A stretch of 64,000 bases of DNA from Sanguinoderma infundibulare (lineage: Eukaryota; Basidiomycota; Agaricomycetes; Polyporales; Polyporaceae), in NCBI GenBank assembly GCA_032821775.1, contig JAVLRN010000011.1:62001-126000 (forward strand), given 5' to 3'. The notes under the pieces are model-generated. The model had not been told where the DNA came from and searched no databases. It saw only the letters and a list, made by a program, of their open reading frames with translations. Made by a program: the position numbers and the translations under genes. Of this stretch, positions 53,156-64,000 are shown piece after piece (positions within the stretch are counted from its first letter, which is position 1; the number at the start of each line of letters is the position of its first letter).

Positions 53156-54053
53156 TCACAGTGATGATGACAACCATTCGGACCGCAGGACGTACGACGA
53201 CAACTTGCACCTAACAGTCAATCCCCAGCGGCGTCCCGCAGTCGCCTTTCGTCGCTTCGCTGGAGGCTTCGGGTTTTCCTCCCCGCCAGAGTCATCATCA
53301 CCATCGTCGACTTCGCCCTCGTCGAGCACCGCCGGTTCGCAAACGAGAGATACCAGCCGAAGGACAGGGGCGAACTTCACCATGAGAGCAGCTTGTTGAT
53401 GTATCGTCTTCTGCCGGAAGCGTTCTGCGAGAACGCGGCGGAGGAAGAGGGTGGGGACGTCATGGCGGAACAGCGGCTGCCACGGCATCGGGTTCGCGTT
53501 TAGAGGCGAATAAGAAGCGGTGGAACTCTTCAGAGAAAAAGTATCGGTATTCGGCCGTATTCGACGGCCTCGACGAAATACTAGTCTGGACCGCAGAAGA
53601 GAACGCCGGGGTGAAGAATGCTCCGTAAATCCTCTTCAGGACCGTTTGCGGTTTTCGGGTTGCCATGCCGCGAGAAGCACTTCCAAGCGTCTGGCCCTAG
53701 GACACGGAATGTCTCCGCCGGAGTGTAGTAAGCGTCCCTCCTGTCGCTCCACGGATGGCCCCCCTGGTCGTAGTAATACCTAGAGAGAAAACCGATCAGA
53801 ATCAATGGGAAAGGAAGAAAGCGAATGATCATGCTCGCACTCGCTGCACTTTCTCGAACTCAACCTTATTCCAGAGAGGCAAAATTCAGAACCGGCCCTC
53901 TCTGCCTTCTGACCAGCGCCACTGGCGCACACCAGGAGCGCTTCCGGGAGCGCCGTCGAGGATATCTGAAGAAACCCATCGTGCGCCGTCGGCGGGAGTG
54001 GCCGACGGAGGATGAAGCGCGGACTCGACGCGGGGTGAGCTTTGGGCAGACAT
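53156..54053 (-). CDS. Unrecognised protein, intact member of a dispersed family
   Basis: I do not recognise this family. Three-exon model: 54053-53893 (or to 53923), 53779-53643 and 53580-53156, about 230-240 residues with consistent phases. The N terminus reads MSAQSSPRVESALHPPSATPADGARWVSSD. The middle is aromatic-rich (YYYDQGGHPWSDRRDAYYTP, FRVLGPDAWKCFSRHG). The third exon has LFRHDVPTLFLRRVLAERFRQKT and LMVKFAPVLRLVSLVCEPAVLDE. An acidic run (DDGDDDSGGEE) is followed by a nuclear-localisation-like KPPAKRRKATAGRR. The second intron could instead be exonic up to a tag at 53581. Fragments of the same sequence occur at 20250-21050 and 49762-49850, so this is a gene that has been copied and has decayed elsewhere. 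A host gene fragment or a mobile-element passenger are both possible. Confidence 0.6.
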
Positions 54054-54403
54054 TATTCGGCTGCCGCGTTTTTTGGGTAGCTTAGGGTGGGACCTGGTGA
54101 GAGATATGGATTTGGTGGGAATGCATCGTGGGTGCGACTGTCGCGACGAGGGCGAGGGCGAGGACAGGCAGGTACCGGGACAAGAGGAGAAGGACCGTGA
54201 CTGCAGTGTGACGTTGGTGCAAGTAGCTCGTACGTCACGTATTAATAACGGGCCATGGCAAATGGACATGGTTTGGGCTACGAATAGTTCGAACGGCTCT
54301 TTTGTGTTCAAACGCTCGATACTGAGTACTGATAGCTAGAGAGGTACACTACCGTTAGGAACATCGCAAACCGGGTATCATTGCAAACGACGAGTCAATC
54401 GAC

Positions 54404-57400
54404 TTATTTCATAGAAGCAGCAACCAGCTCGAGCTCCCTTGCGATCAGCGAGTTCGGACACGACTTCCGCAGCTGCCTAGAGCACATCGCGACGACCAAC
54501 AGTCAACACCTGTCATGCTCCAAACAAACACGGACGAGCAGAGAAACGACGCACTCGAGCTTCGCCTTGTCGTTCCGTTCCTTGCACTCCTTCGCCGCCG
54601 CCCGCCAGTCGTTGCAGAGCACGTACAGGTCCGCGCGTCTCGGCGCGTCGCACCGGGCGACGTAGGACAGCGCCTCCTTCTGGTGCCCTTTCTCGACGAG
54701 GTGCTTCACGAACGCCTCGTACCCGATCGGACTCCGTCGGGACTTCGCGAAGGCTTCAAGGCCCTCGAAATCGCGAGCGAAAGTCAGAGCTTGGAGCTTG
54801 ACATGCCAGAACCTAAACGGCATCCTGGTCAGGAGCGATATGGGAGGCTGATGACGGTGAATGGACTATACCGCTTGTCGGGGACCTTGAAGTCGGACTT
54901 GACCTTGTCCGCCCGCTTCGCCATCCCGTTCACGAGGCACGTCCGGATCGTCTCGCTCACGCTCTGCCCGAAGAACGCGATCTTGCCGTCAACCTCCTTC
55001 TCGAGCGTCTGCTGCAGCGTCATGAGACGCGCGCTCTCATCCATCATCTATCCCATGCATGAGCATGTGCGCGAGGTCCGCCTGCTTCGACGATCATACC
55101 TTCGTCTCGAACGACCTGTCCTTGTCTTCCGAGAAGAACTTCTGGGCGGCTTTGACAGATGTGAGTTTCGCGGTCGGGTCCTGCATGCGTCTCATGAGCC
55201 ACAACCCAACCTCAGCAGCCGACAGAGCGATAGCACGTACCGAGGCACTCGCAGCATCCTCCAGACACAGCACCGCGCTCTCCACTCTCCGATCGTCCGA
55301 ATAGTAGAAGTCCCGGAGCATGTCGCGGTTCTGCTCCCGCGCATAGACCTGCAGCAACCTGCTCGCCAGCGCCAAGCGCGGCCCGCCCTCTTCGATGAGC
55401 CGGAAGAACGATCCGAGCGGCAGCCGCTTCTGCAAGTGCAAAAGGACGTGGTACACTAGTCCGCCCTCGTCAGTCGACGCACCCCACCCCTGCAACACAT
55501 ATCAAACCAAACACCGCTCACCGAGATCAGCGTCTCCGCTCTCAACCGCCTTCGTCAGCGCCAGCCTGTCCTCCTTCATGCTCAGCAGCAGCGGCACCTG
55601 GTCCGACGCCTTCGTCTCGTAGTCCAGCAGCTTCGTCGCCAGCGCCGTCCGTCCGACCTCCCACGCGCGTTTCGCAATGTCCGCGTAGCTCACCCCGCGT
55701 CCTCGCCCCAGGGTCTCAAACTTCTCGACGATGACGCGGCAAAGCGCCTCGTCGCCGCCCTCCAGCTCAGCATTCTTACCCGCGCCACTCGCCTGGGGCT
55801 TCGAACGGAGGATCTTTGCGCACGCCCAGTGTTTGAGGACCTCATCGGGAGGGAGTGTGAGGTACGACGAGATGCGGAGGGCGAGCAAATGGAGGTTGCG
55901 CGCCAGAAGGCGGGATATGATATGCGCAGGCGAGAGTTGGGTATGCTGCGCGTACGAGAGCGGGATGCCGATCTCGTAGAAGCGCGTGGCGTTGAGCACC
56001 TTGAGCGCCTGGCCGACGTGGATGAAGTCCGAGGGGTCGTACAGGTCGAGGAACGAGCGGCCAAACTTGGCAGCCTGGCGCATTTGTGAGCGTTTGCGTG
56101 AAGACGAAAGAAGGATCCTCAACGGAAACGCACGTTGAGCAAGCGTCGTTGCCAAAACGGCTCCCACTCTCGCGCCGCTGCATCGATGCATTCGTCCACG
56201 GCCGCTGCGAGCTCGGGACGTATGCTTCGAATACTCTCATCCGCCTTGGGCGACCTCCGCGAGAAGTTCTCCCATGCGTCAAAGAGGATAGCGGATGGTG
56301 ATGTTGAGCCGGGGCGGAAGACTGAAACCGATGATGCTGCGTTTCTGGATTAATAGGGTGGCCAAACGAGATTAGAGTGGCTACACACCAGGAACTTTCT
56401 GGAGGAAATCGCAAGTATCTGGGCCAATGATGCGAACACCGTCCGGTTCTGTCACCACGAACGTTGACCCCGAGTAGAAATACCTGGAAAAATGCGCGCA
56501 TAAATATACCGCAATGGTCGACCGACCAGAGGCCTATCGTGGCAGGCATGTCCCCATTTTGGAGAGAAGTCACGGCGGGTAAAGCTCCCTGGTCAAGCCA
56601 AGGAAACCCAAGGGAGGTTTGAGCCACTTAACGTTTCCGCATCATTTCCCAGATAACCAAGAGCGTGACAAAGAGGCGGAGACATTGACCCCCAAGTGCC
56701 CAAACATTCCCCTCCTGGATACATTAGGCTTTGCCCGCCACTCCTGAAAAATCGGGGGTGCCTGCCATGTATTCGCGACGTACTGCAAAGTATCTCCAAA
56801 CGGTCCCACCAACACTGCGACGTTGGGCCATGTCACGAGCACCGCATCGTTCCCGCACCACTCCACTTGAAGCACGTCTCCGGACGCGACGGGCACCCCA
56901 GTCGTGTCGAACTCGGCGAGGCTGCGCTGAAAGTCGGTCGAGACGACCCAGAGCAGTCCAGACAAGGTGAGAAGGGCGAGCGACTTGCCGTTCGGGGAGG
57001 GAGACATGTGGGTGAACGGCCCGCGGGATATGCGCTGGTCGAGGCTCTCGAGGTTGTCGACGCTGTATATCGTGGCGTCGACGGAAAGCAGGACTTCGAC
57101 GTGGCGCGATATCGTTTGGTCGGGAGGGATGACGGTCCACGACTGCGGCGGGTGGGACAAGCCTATGCCGGGGGGGGCTCGGATATGCATATGCGCATGT
57201 GAGGGATGAGAAAAGAGGGGAGTGCGCACCTGGGTTGGCGAGCGTGAGCGGCTTGCCGCCTGACCATTCCTTCACCTCCAGGAACGTCAACGAGCCTGTC
57301 AATGCGACGAGACCGGATTCGTGGATGCGGGCGTCGATGATGCCGAGCTCGCCGGCCTCGTTCCCCAGCGAGTGCTGCTGGTACTCGCCCTGCAGGTCGT

Positions 57401-57851
57401 ATATGCGGTACACGCCCTCCTCGTTCAGCACGACCAGCCGTTCATCGCCTGTCCAGCCGAACCGGATGATCTTCCCCTGGTCCCACTGTGGAGGTAGGTC
57501 AGTCCACATCGTCTCCGCTTCGGAAGGTAGCAAGTATCCACACTGAACAGGAGGATGCCTTCTCCCGCCGGGGAGTAGATGGATATTTGAGCCTTGGAGA
57601 ATGACGGCGCGGCGCGATTTATGGCGACCAGCTTTGAGGTATCGCGCATGAGGGCTGGTGCGTCATTTAGAGATGTTCACTCATGCAGGCGGCTCGAGCA
57701 TACCAATCGGCCCGCCGTAGCGACAGCCTGCAATAACGAAGTCCTGCAAGTCCCCCGGAAGCTTTCCCGCGATAGAGTAGAGCTGTTGTCGCCTGTAGAA
57801 GACGGAGCCATCTTGCATAGCTTCCCACGAAAGAGTTGGGTGTTCAGTCAT
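54404..57851 (-). CDS. VPS16: HOPS/CORVET subunit VPS16
   Basis: Core subunit of the HOPS and CORVET tethering complexes at vacuole and endosomes; it binds VPS33. Twelve exons: 57851-57704, 57654-57542, 57485-57230, 57162-56784, 56483-56389, 56336-56134, 56074-55522, 55455-55241, 55180-55100, 55047-54872, 54824-54555 and 54476-54404 (853 residues, all phases consistent). The N-terminal beta-propeller has TEHPTLSWEAMQDGSVFYRRQQLY, YGGPIALMRDT, IIRFGWTGDERLVVL and PFGDTLQYFYSGSTFVV. The C-terminal helical solenoid includes AAKFGRSFLDLYDPSDFIHVG, VLNATRFYEIGIPLSYAQ, LKHWACAKIL, YHVLLHLQKRLPLGSFFRLI, DFEGLEAFAKSRRSPIGYE and KEALSYVARCDAPRRADLYV. Very strong family match. Confidence 0.96.
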
Positions 57852-58312
57852 CCTGATCAGACAGCGACAGAAGAAAAACAGGAAAAGCCGGCGGTCTTCA
57901 AGGAGTTACTGGATGAGAGGGGGAGAGGAGGAGGGGACGAGAAGGAGGACGAGGGCAGAAGGAGATGGAGGAGGACTCGGAGGTGGTGTCGCTGATGCGT
58001 CTAATGGACGCTTGAGTTACCATATTGGGATGCATCCACCATGCATGGTCCCATCGGCCTCCTAAGCCTATACAATCTGCCTGGCAATGGCCTCACATTT
58101 TGTCATGAACGTAAAGACTGTGCGAATCAAACGTACATGTGCTACATTCGCAGTCCGAAAAATGTTCAAACTCCAAATCGAAAATACCCTAGTGGGCCCC
58201 GAAAAAAAGTGGTCCTGCCCAATAGAAAGCTTGAACTCAAACGTATTAAATAAACGGTCCTGTAAGGTATCCACTGCAGCTCCGCCCCCCCCACCGACCG
58301 CGCAACCTAGAC
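57852..58312. other. Intergenic
   Basis: Promoter of VPS16 and 3' flank of the ferritin-like gene; purine-rich on the + strand around 57900-57980. No gene. Confidence 0.5.
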
Positions 58313-59529
58313 CTACGCCGGCGACCCAGTAGCGGAGTCGTTCGCGCGCGCGTCGAAATCGAACGGGACCAGCGCGAGCCCGCTGACGAGGTTCCCGTCC
58401 GTCGGCCCGTCCTTGGACGACACCACCCCGACGTAGACGATGCCGAGCACATTGTCCGGCACTCGCGTCGTCCCGTCCGGCGCGATATCGGTGAAAGTCA
58501 CAGTGAGCCCGTCGAGCCACGCGGCCCACACCTGCCTGCCGCCGCTGCCGCTGCCGATGCCGCTGCCGGGGAAGGAGAGCTTGATCTTGTCACCGTGGTT
58601 GGGCGTGGGGTTGGAGAGCGACAGCGGCGGGAGGTCCTTGACGGGCAGCTGGGGGTAGCCTGCCGGGCAGGACTTGATGAAGGGCTCTGTGAGCAGCAGA
58701 GAGATGGGATGAGCGTTCCGAACCCCAGAGGGTATATATGTAAGGAAGAGGACGCACTCGCAAGGGAGAAGGCGCCGCTGGCGGTAAGCGGTGTCTCGAA
58801 CGGTCCATACCACGGCTCGAGGCACAGCACAGACGAGCTCACCCAGCTGGCCTGAGACATCTCGACCGCGAGGATGGACTGCGAGCATGGGGCAGAGCGG
58901 AATCAGCATTACGGGACGAGAATGTGCCGAGAACGGGGAGTACGCACGCCTGCGGTGGTCACGACGTCCTTGTCCTGGAGGACGTTCGTGGCGCCGAGGT
59001 AGGCAGACGTGCCGACCGATTCGAAAACGCGCGACTGCTTGACAAAGGACTTGGGGTCGTCCAGCGTGTGCCCGCTACATCCCACGTGTATGCGAACGAT
59101 GATGAGAACATGCTTCTGCAAAAAACGGCACGGAAGGGAAGAACTCACAAGTCATACGTGCAGGGCGGGACGGCGTCCTTGCCGAGGCCCTCAGTAAGGA
59201 ACTTGACATGGGTGGCCTCGTGGCCGGCGATCTGCTTAAAACGACCGTAGACGTCGTCGGAGAACCCTGCCGCCTCGAAGTCCTTCATACTGAACTTCTG
59301 CAAGGCCGCAGTGTAGAACGCGTCCTCGAGATGCTCGAGGGTGAGCGCGAACTGGGCGACTTTCTTGTCGGTTTCTGGGAGGGATGCGCACAGTCAGCAA
59401 AGCAAAACACAAGGGTTACACGGAAGCGGGAAGTTGTAGCGGGTACTCACCGGATAACGTGGGGACAGGTCCGGCCGAGACAACAGTGGCGAGAGCGATG
59501 AGAGTGATGGCGGAAACAGACTTGAACAT
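58313..59529 (-). CDS. Secreted ferritin-like domain protein (Rds1 family)
   Basis: Predicted secreted stress-associated protein with a ferritin-like four-helix domain. Five exons: 59529-59451, 59374-59149, 59074-58948, 58878-58758 and 58686-58313 (308 residues). A clear signal peptide is present (MFKSVSAITLIALATVVSA, cleavage near residue 19-20). The ferritin-like helices carry LTLEHLEDAFYTAALQKFS, FKQIAGHEATHVKFLTEGL, FESVGTSAYLGATNVLQD and SILAVEMSQASWVSS. Their Glu and His residues are suitable metal ligands (E in EHLED, ExxH in GHEATH). The C-terminal third is a beta-rich extension (KSCPAGYPQLPVKDLPPLSL, WAAWLDGLTVTFTDI). Known members respond to stress or glucose; function here is unproven. 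Confidence 0.88.
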
Positions 59530-60439
59530 CGTAGCGAGCGCGAGCGGAAAGAACGAGCGGCGATGTGCGGAAATTAGGTAGGTAGAGATGTCGAAGGCCT
59601 CGCGAACACCTGAGTTATATAGCAATAGCAATGCGCTACAATCCCCTGAGAGCGTCAGGATGCTGAGCTAGCCCGTAGGCAATGAAGGGCGATTCTGCGC
59701 CACGACCGGAAGGCGGGATGAGAAGCGCATCGATGCAGCGGAATCGCCATGTCGCACACCTTCGTTCAGGAGAGTGTGACACCTTTTGCAGTCACAAAAC
59801 AAAACTGCACTTAGGGGACCTGCATGGACACAGGGGGACACGCCGTGACAAGGCGGTAATTTCTGCGACTCTCTCCTCTGACCCGCGCATCGCGGTGACA
59901 CGTTCCCGTGCGCACCGGAGACACATATATAGGAGTCGCGGAGGCTGGGGTGCGGAGCGGAGCGGATAGCGGCCGAACCTTGTAACCAGTTGAATAAGAA
60001 ACTGAGAGCCGACGCGGCGATGAGCAAATCGTACTCTGAAGCAGGCAGTGTTTGGTGCGTACCTTACGCTGACTGGCGGACAGATGATTCCGCACGGGCT
60101 CTAGATCGCGTTGAAAGGTGGCGCAAGCTTCGATAGGCGTCCTCGCTAAGTTACAATTGCTCACATCGCAAGAACCTGTGACATTTCCGCGCCCTCGAAC
60201 CTCCAGTGCATCTCTCTCGTACACCCCCCTGGTGCCCCTCTGCGCCCATCCCGATCTCCCAATCCTGCGCCAAATCGTCTGAGCGCCCTTGGAGACCGAT
60301 GTTCGCGACGAGTGCTGGCAGTTGCATACATAGCGCGAACCCGTGGTCGACGACGTGGGGATCCCCGTGCGTCCTTCGCGACATGGAGACATAGGCGGGG
60401 CATGGCGTTTTGTTCTATTGTCACGTCGATTTTATATCG
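59530..60439. other. Intergenic, no gene seen
   Basis: Upstream of the ferritin-like gene. TATA-like ttatatagc lies about 80-90 nt before its ATG (59613-59621). Several overlapping open frames on both strands are shadows without motifs. Confidence 0.5.
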
Positions 60440-61057
60440 TCAATAGCGTATTGGAGGGAGCGGTTCCGCGCGTATGGTCGATAAGTCAACGGCCTTGTCC
60501 GTCGCATCGTCCAGCTCTCCGATGAGTACACTGCGTTGCGCTCGTCAGTATGAGACTCCAGGGACAGACAGTCCGTCGCCAAGGAGACGCAAGATGTGTT
60601 TGGGAGGGACAAAAGGACGAGGAAAGACATTGGAAGCAATGACTTACATCTGATCGCCCTTGACCAAATACAATCCTAGCGGGATTTCCTCCACCCCCTC
60701 CTCCATGCTATACACGCGCTCCCTGCTGTCCGACAGGACAACATTGGACTTCTGGTCGAACCCCGCCATCATGCCCTGCGGCACGGTCCGGTGGATCCAA
60801 ACGGTGAGGCGGGACATGCACCGGCGCACACAAGTGACGCGTGCAGAATGAAGAATGGGCAATGAAAAAGAACATGGGATGGTTAGTGTGCATGAAGGAA
60901 CAGCAAGGATCGTATGACGCACCACGATCGCTCTGCCGTCCTGAAGGATGAGGAGGACGCGGTCTGTTTGGCCAAGTCTCGGGTAAGTATTCAATGTATG
61001 CATGGATTTGATGGCGAAAGGCCACGCACGGTCGACATAACCCTGAAGGCCAGCCAT
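60440..61057 (-). CDS. LSM8: U6 snRNA-associated Sm-like protein LSM8
   Basis: Subunit that defines the nuclear LSM2-8 ring binding the 3' end of U6 snRNA. Four exons: 61057-61030, 60963-60923, 60775-60648 and 60530-60440 (95 residues). It begins MAGLQGYVDHRVLLILQDGRAIV (Sm1). The Sm core continues GMMAGFDQKSNVVLSDSRERVYS. Sm2 is LGLYLVKGDQIVLIGELDD, and the product ends EPLPPIRY. Phases 1, 0 and 2 agree at the three junctions. The second intron (147 nt) is longer than usual for so small a gene. LSM8 is preferred over other LSM paralogues because of the start MAGLQ/YVD and the SMEEGVEEIPLGLYL segment. Confidence 0.93.
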
Positions 61058-61346
61058 GATCAGCTGGATGTGTCCACGGCGGGGACAGAGCTCGTCGGAC
61101 GAGGGACTTTGGACGATGGTCGCTCGTCAACCGTCCCCTGAGTCCCTCCATCCTCGGCACCGATGCCCACAGCAGTGTCCGAGGTCCCAAGCGCTCACTT
61201 GGGCGCCCTTCAAATGCCCTGCACTGGCCTCACGCTTTGCACACTTCGCAGACCTCGCTCACCAGTGACTCCTTCGAAACGCCATATACTTATAACTCAT
61301 ATATTGTCAGACTCAAGAGCTCAAGCGCTCAAGCACTGACCAAGTT

Positions 61347-61750
61347 ATGCAACTCTCGTATAACTGCGGATTTCTGCGGCCCGAATATTTCGTCGCCATC
61401 TGTTCCCGCCGCTCTACCAGACGGTCTTGTGGCGCAAGCAGCTCGAGTTCGCGGCCCGTTGGGGATGCGGCGGCTGTCGATGCAGCTGAACGAAGGCTGG
61501 AGACGGCGGACGCTTTCGAGGCGGCCTTCAGCAAGTGGGTGGCGCTCGAGGATGAGAATATGCTCCGGCCGCCGCCCAACGACCGTCTTTGCTCCAGAGA
61601 GCCGAGCTTGCAGTCCCACAAATAACGTTGGAATACAAAGCTCTATTCGACGACCTGCACGCGCGTACGGTGGCGGTCCGGTCCGCGTCGCTGGTAATGG
61701 ACGACGGTCCATCTACGCCCGATAGAGCGACCATTGTGCGTCCAATTTAA
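61347..61750 (+). CDS. Small coiled-coil protein, unrecognised
   Basis: Two-exon model 61347-61538 and 61598-61750 (114 residues; 59-nt intron). The joint gives DAAERRLETADAFEAAFSKW then RAELAVPQITLEYKALFDDL, an amphipathic alpha-helical protein ending ATIVRPI. A further 63-nt in-frame stretch (about 61358-61420) has gtataa...taccag ends and could be an intron, which would shorten the product to 93 residues starting MQLSRSCG. A TATA-like atacttataac at about 61287-61297 lies 50-60 nt upstream. The layout is reminiscent of small kinetochore or BLOC/BORC-type subunits, but I cannot name it. Confidence 0.5.
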
Positions 61751-62477
61751 AAAGGGAGACATGAAAGCAAGCCGACAACTTGGAGGAGAGTGAAGACTGT
61801 CGCCTATCTTCGCTTGAACGCAGCAGCCACCTGAGACGGGTACGGTGGAATAGCTCTTCCAGAGCATGTCCTCAGAATCCACCGTGCCCTGGGGGCGAAC
61901 ATGCCTGTCCTCAGATAAGCAAGCCCAGGAATATGACGTCGCCCGCCGTGTCCGTGTGTGCGGTCGACGAGGCTGATCCGTGATTGTCGGTGAAGTGCTC
62001 TTTCTGGATGACTTGCGTTGTGGACCTCGAGCGGGATGCAATGGCGTACATAAGTTACAGTGCAGGTGCACTGCAGGTCTGGCGTCGGCTATGGGAACAT
62101 TCGAAATGACGATAAGCATGTACAGGTGCTCACAAGGGAAAGCACATGCCGCAGAACGCATGTCCCTGTTACACGTACCGACGACCACGCACCATCAATA
62201 AACAGGTCTGTTACTTCAAATCACCGAACTTAAATTTAATGTGGTTCGATACTTCCCAACTGGCAATGGAAACTGCAATGATGTGGACGCGACCGCGACA
62301 GCCCCATGCGATATGTATCTGCCACAGCTCGGGCGGGCATCCGATCTGGAGAGTCCTGCACGTTTGACCAGGGGCAGGACGGGTGTACCACAAGCACCGC
62401 ATAACGTCCGTGTTCTAAACCAAAGTCGGGGACGGACAACGCGGGCAGGTGCAGGGTATAGAGACTCACAAGCCGCA
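61751..62477. other. Intergenic between convergent genes
   Basis: 3' flanks of two convergent genes. The sequence is of mixed composition with several short open frames and no gene signal. Confidence 0.5.
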
Positions 62478-63335
62478 CTAGACGTGACCCCGCTTCGCCC
62501 TCTCTATTCGCCCCTCGGCCTCTAGCTCATGCATCACTGCCGCCACCCAGCCGTAGAAGCCGTCCTTGTCGAAAGCCTCCGTGAGCCTCCGCTCAGCCGC
62601 CGGCCATGACCACTCTTCAGTTATCTCCGCAGTGGCGTGCAAAGGAGGGTTTGGTGGCGGTGGAGAGTCCCCGTCCTCGACGTTCGGAGGTCGATGTATG
62701 CGAGCGGACAGGATGGGCATTCGGGTCAAGATGGCATTTCGCATCCTGTCCGCAAACTCTTGCGTCTTTCCATTGACGGGCATGAACATTTGAGCGAGGC
62801 AATGGGATCGAGTAGACTCACGGTCTGCACGCCCATATACTGCCTCACCCCATAGACCGTCGCCGTAGCCCCAACTCCAACGAACAGCGTAGCGATACTA
62901 AACGCCTTCGCGCAGTGAAGGGCACCGTTGAAGTTGTCTTCCGACTTCGGCGCTCCGGAAGCAGCGCTTGAAGCGGACGTGGACGATACGGGATCTTGGA
63001 TAGAAAACAAAGGGGGCTTCGTTGTCGGATTTGCTATTGGAACGCCCTTGGAAACTGTCCGTCGAGCTGGCGGCGGGGGAGTCTCCGCCAGTGCCTTTCC
63101 GAGGGTGGCAGCTCGGTGTCGGCGGAGCATTACGATGGGAACAACCAACGCGGCCGAAGAAACTGCAAGCTACGACACACTTCAGCGACATGCATCATGT
63201 AGTCAACTGGGAAGTAAGACGCACCAGAGCAACGGGAACCCACTTGGGGATTGGTTTCTTGTTTTTATCTTTCGGCATCTCCACGCCAAAGATGGGCCTG
63301 TAGTCAGAGGAAGACTCAGGCTTGGGGTCCGCCAT
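62478..63335 (-). CDS. Two-helix membrane protein, TMEM242-like
   Basis: Predicted membrane protein of 248 residues. Exons: 63335-63225, 63169-62822 and 62765-62478, all phase 0. A first transmembrane segment forms across the exon 1/2 joint (WVPVAL-LAVSSAALVVPIVML, about residues 32-52). A long Ala/Pro/Ser linker follows. The second (ALHCAKAFSIATLFVGVGATATVYGVRQYMGV, about residues 115-148) leads into TQEFADRMRNAI, which resembles the conserved end of TMEM242/mitochondrial assembly-type proteins. The C-terminal region is Pro-rich then helical (WPAAERRLTEAFDKDGFYGWVAAVM). The TMEM242 assignment rests on the second helix and the EFADRMR motif only, so it is moderate. Confidence 0.7.
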
Positions 63336-64000
63336 CTGAATGAGCGTCGTGGGGAGTTCTCTAGAGCAAGGAATGCGTTGTCGAGGTCAGGAATGCCGAT
63401 GAGCAGCCATGGTCGCTGAGGACGAGTGTGACCTGTGTGACAAGCTGTCTTTCGATGGTCGCACGTGGCATAGAGCGCTTATAGGGCGCTACTTTGACAC
63501 TTCGAGCGCCAACCTGGCGCCAACTCCAGCTCCTGAGTGGCACGATGAGGACTTGCTTGCGACGACGACGTGCTCGACGAATACACTTATCTCGCGGCTG
63601 TATTTTTCTGATGCATGGCCTCTCTGTGCTCAAAGTGACACTTCTAAAACATGGCTGCGTGTTATTTTTACCTCTCAAATTTCGGGTCGCACGCATTTTT
63701 CGTCGCTGGGCATGATGTTAGGCAAACCGCTGGATTACCGACTCGCTACTTTCTGGCATCTAGAAGTGCCTGGACACTCTCCTTTGGTGAGTTCCTATCT
63801 CTCATATATCAGCGAAAACCTTACGTTTGCGAGCTAACCCTTGCACTTACGGCAGTTGATAATGTTCATCCTATGGCAAAATAACGCAAGCCGCGCCGGG
63901 CCAAAAAAGCGCATGTATTCGCACTCCATTGACAGTGACGTTTTTTCCACCCCCCGATGAGCATACCACTCCCCTTCATTCTGCCCCATCCGATACGATG
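63336..64000. other. Right edge, no supported gene
   Basis: The + frame 63409-63837 lacks motifs and plausible codon use. A ctataaaa-type element is absent. The stretch may be promoter for the TMEM242-like gene and flank of a gene beyond the window. Confidence 0.4.

Noticed and set aside
61539..61597. Apparent frameshift in the small coiled-coil gene
   Set aside because: A phase-0 intron of 59 nt explains the change of frame without a lesion.
63409..63837. 142-codon frame at the right edge
   Set aside because: No motif and unlike local codon use; no second exon visible before the window end.
1..64000. tRNA genes, rRNA, CRISPR arrays, bacterial-type promoters or operons
   Set aside because: Looked for characteristic T-loop strings, repeat-spacer patterns and co-directional overlaps; none found, as expected for a basidiomycete chromosome segment.

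Overview
This window is nuclear DNA from a filamentous basidiomycete, most likely an Agaricomycete. The genes are GC-rich and dense, with many short GT-AG introns (about 50-90 nt) and tiny exons. Gene content fits as well: a DUF6533-type membrane protein, F-box/LRR proteins, a ferritin-like secreted protein, a fungal tRNA ligase and a fungal omega-type GST. I saw no tRNA, rRNA, CRISPR array or bacterial-style operon. Exon models were derived by hand from splice sites, reading phase and family knowledge. Coding lengths that divide by three across every junction are the main internal check. Coordinates given for CDS features are start codon to stop codon and include introns.

Left part (1-24 kb): CCAAT-binding factor subunit NF-YB/HAP3 (-), a DUF6533 seven-helix membrane protein (-), a cupin (+), kinetochore protein MIS12 (-) with a decayed inverted partial copy beside it, an omega-class GST (-), a mitochondrial-type short-chain dehydrogenase (+), an F-box protein (+), a 1,140-residue coiled-coil protein (+), a relic of a dispersed gene family interrupted by a small TIR element, and autophagy protein ATG14 (-) with a foldback element in one intron.

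Middle (24-45 kb): a second F-box/LRR protein (-), a GDSL/SGNH esterase with an unresolved 5' end (-), an UNC93-like transporter (-), the tRNA ligase TRL1 (-), divergent EXO70 (+), and the head-to-head pair EZH2 (PRC2 methyltransferase, -) and ATG18 (PROPPIN, +), whose start codons are only 236 bp apart.

Right part (45-64 kb): a Ser-rich basidiomycete protein (+) flanked by an inverted pair of dispersed repeats; a repeat-rich stretch (49.2-49.9 kb) with a 300-bp TIR element, a perfect 50-nt hairpin and a second relic of the dispersed family; a second GST (-); the intact member of that family (-); VPS16 of HOPS/CORVET (-); a secreted ferritin-like protein (-); LSM8 (-); a small coiled-coil gene (+); and a two-helix TMEM242-like protein (-).

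The genes are not a functional cluster. There is a chance concentration of membrane-traffic and autophagy genes (ATG14, ATG18, VPS16, EXO70). The most unusual material is non-genic: several unrelated small inverted-repeat elements, two kinds of gene relic, and introns of 470-883 nt in a genome whose usual intron is near 60-70 nt. I did not find a demonstrable new biological system; the best leads are the dispersed family and its associated elements.
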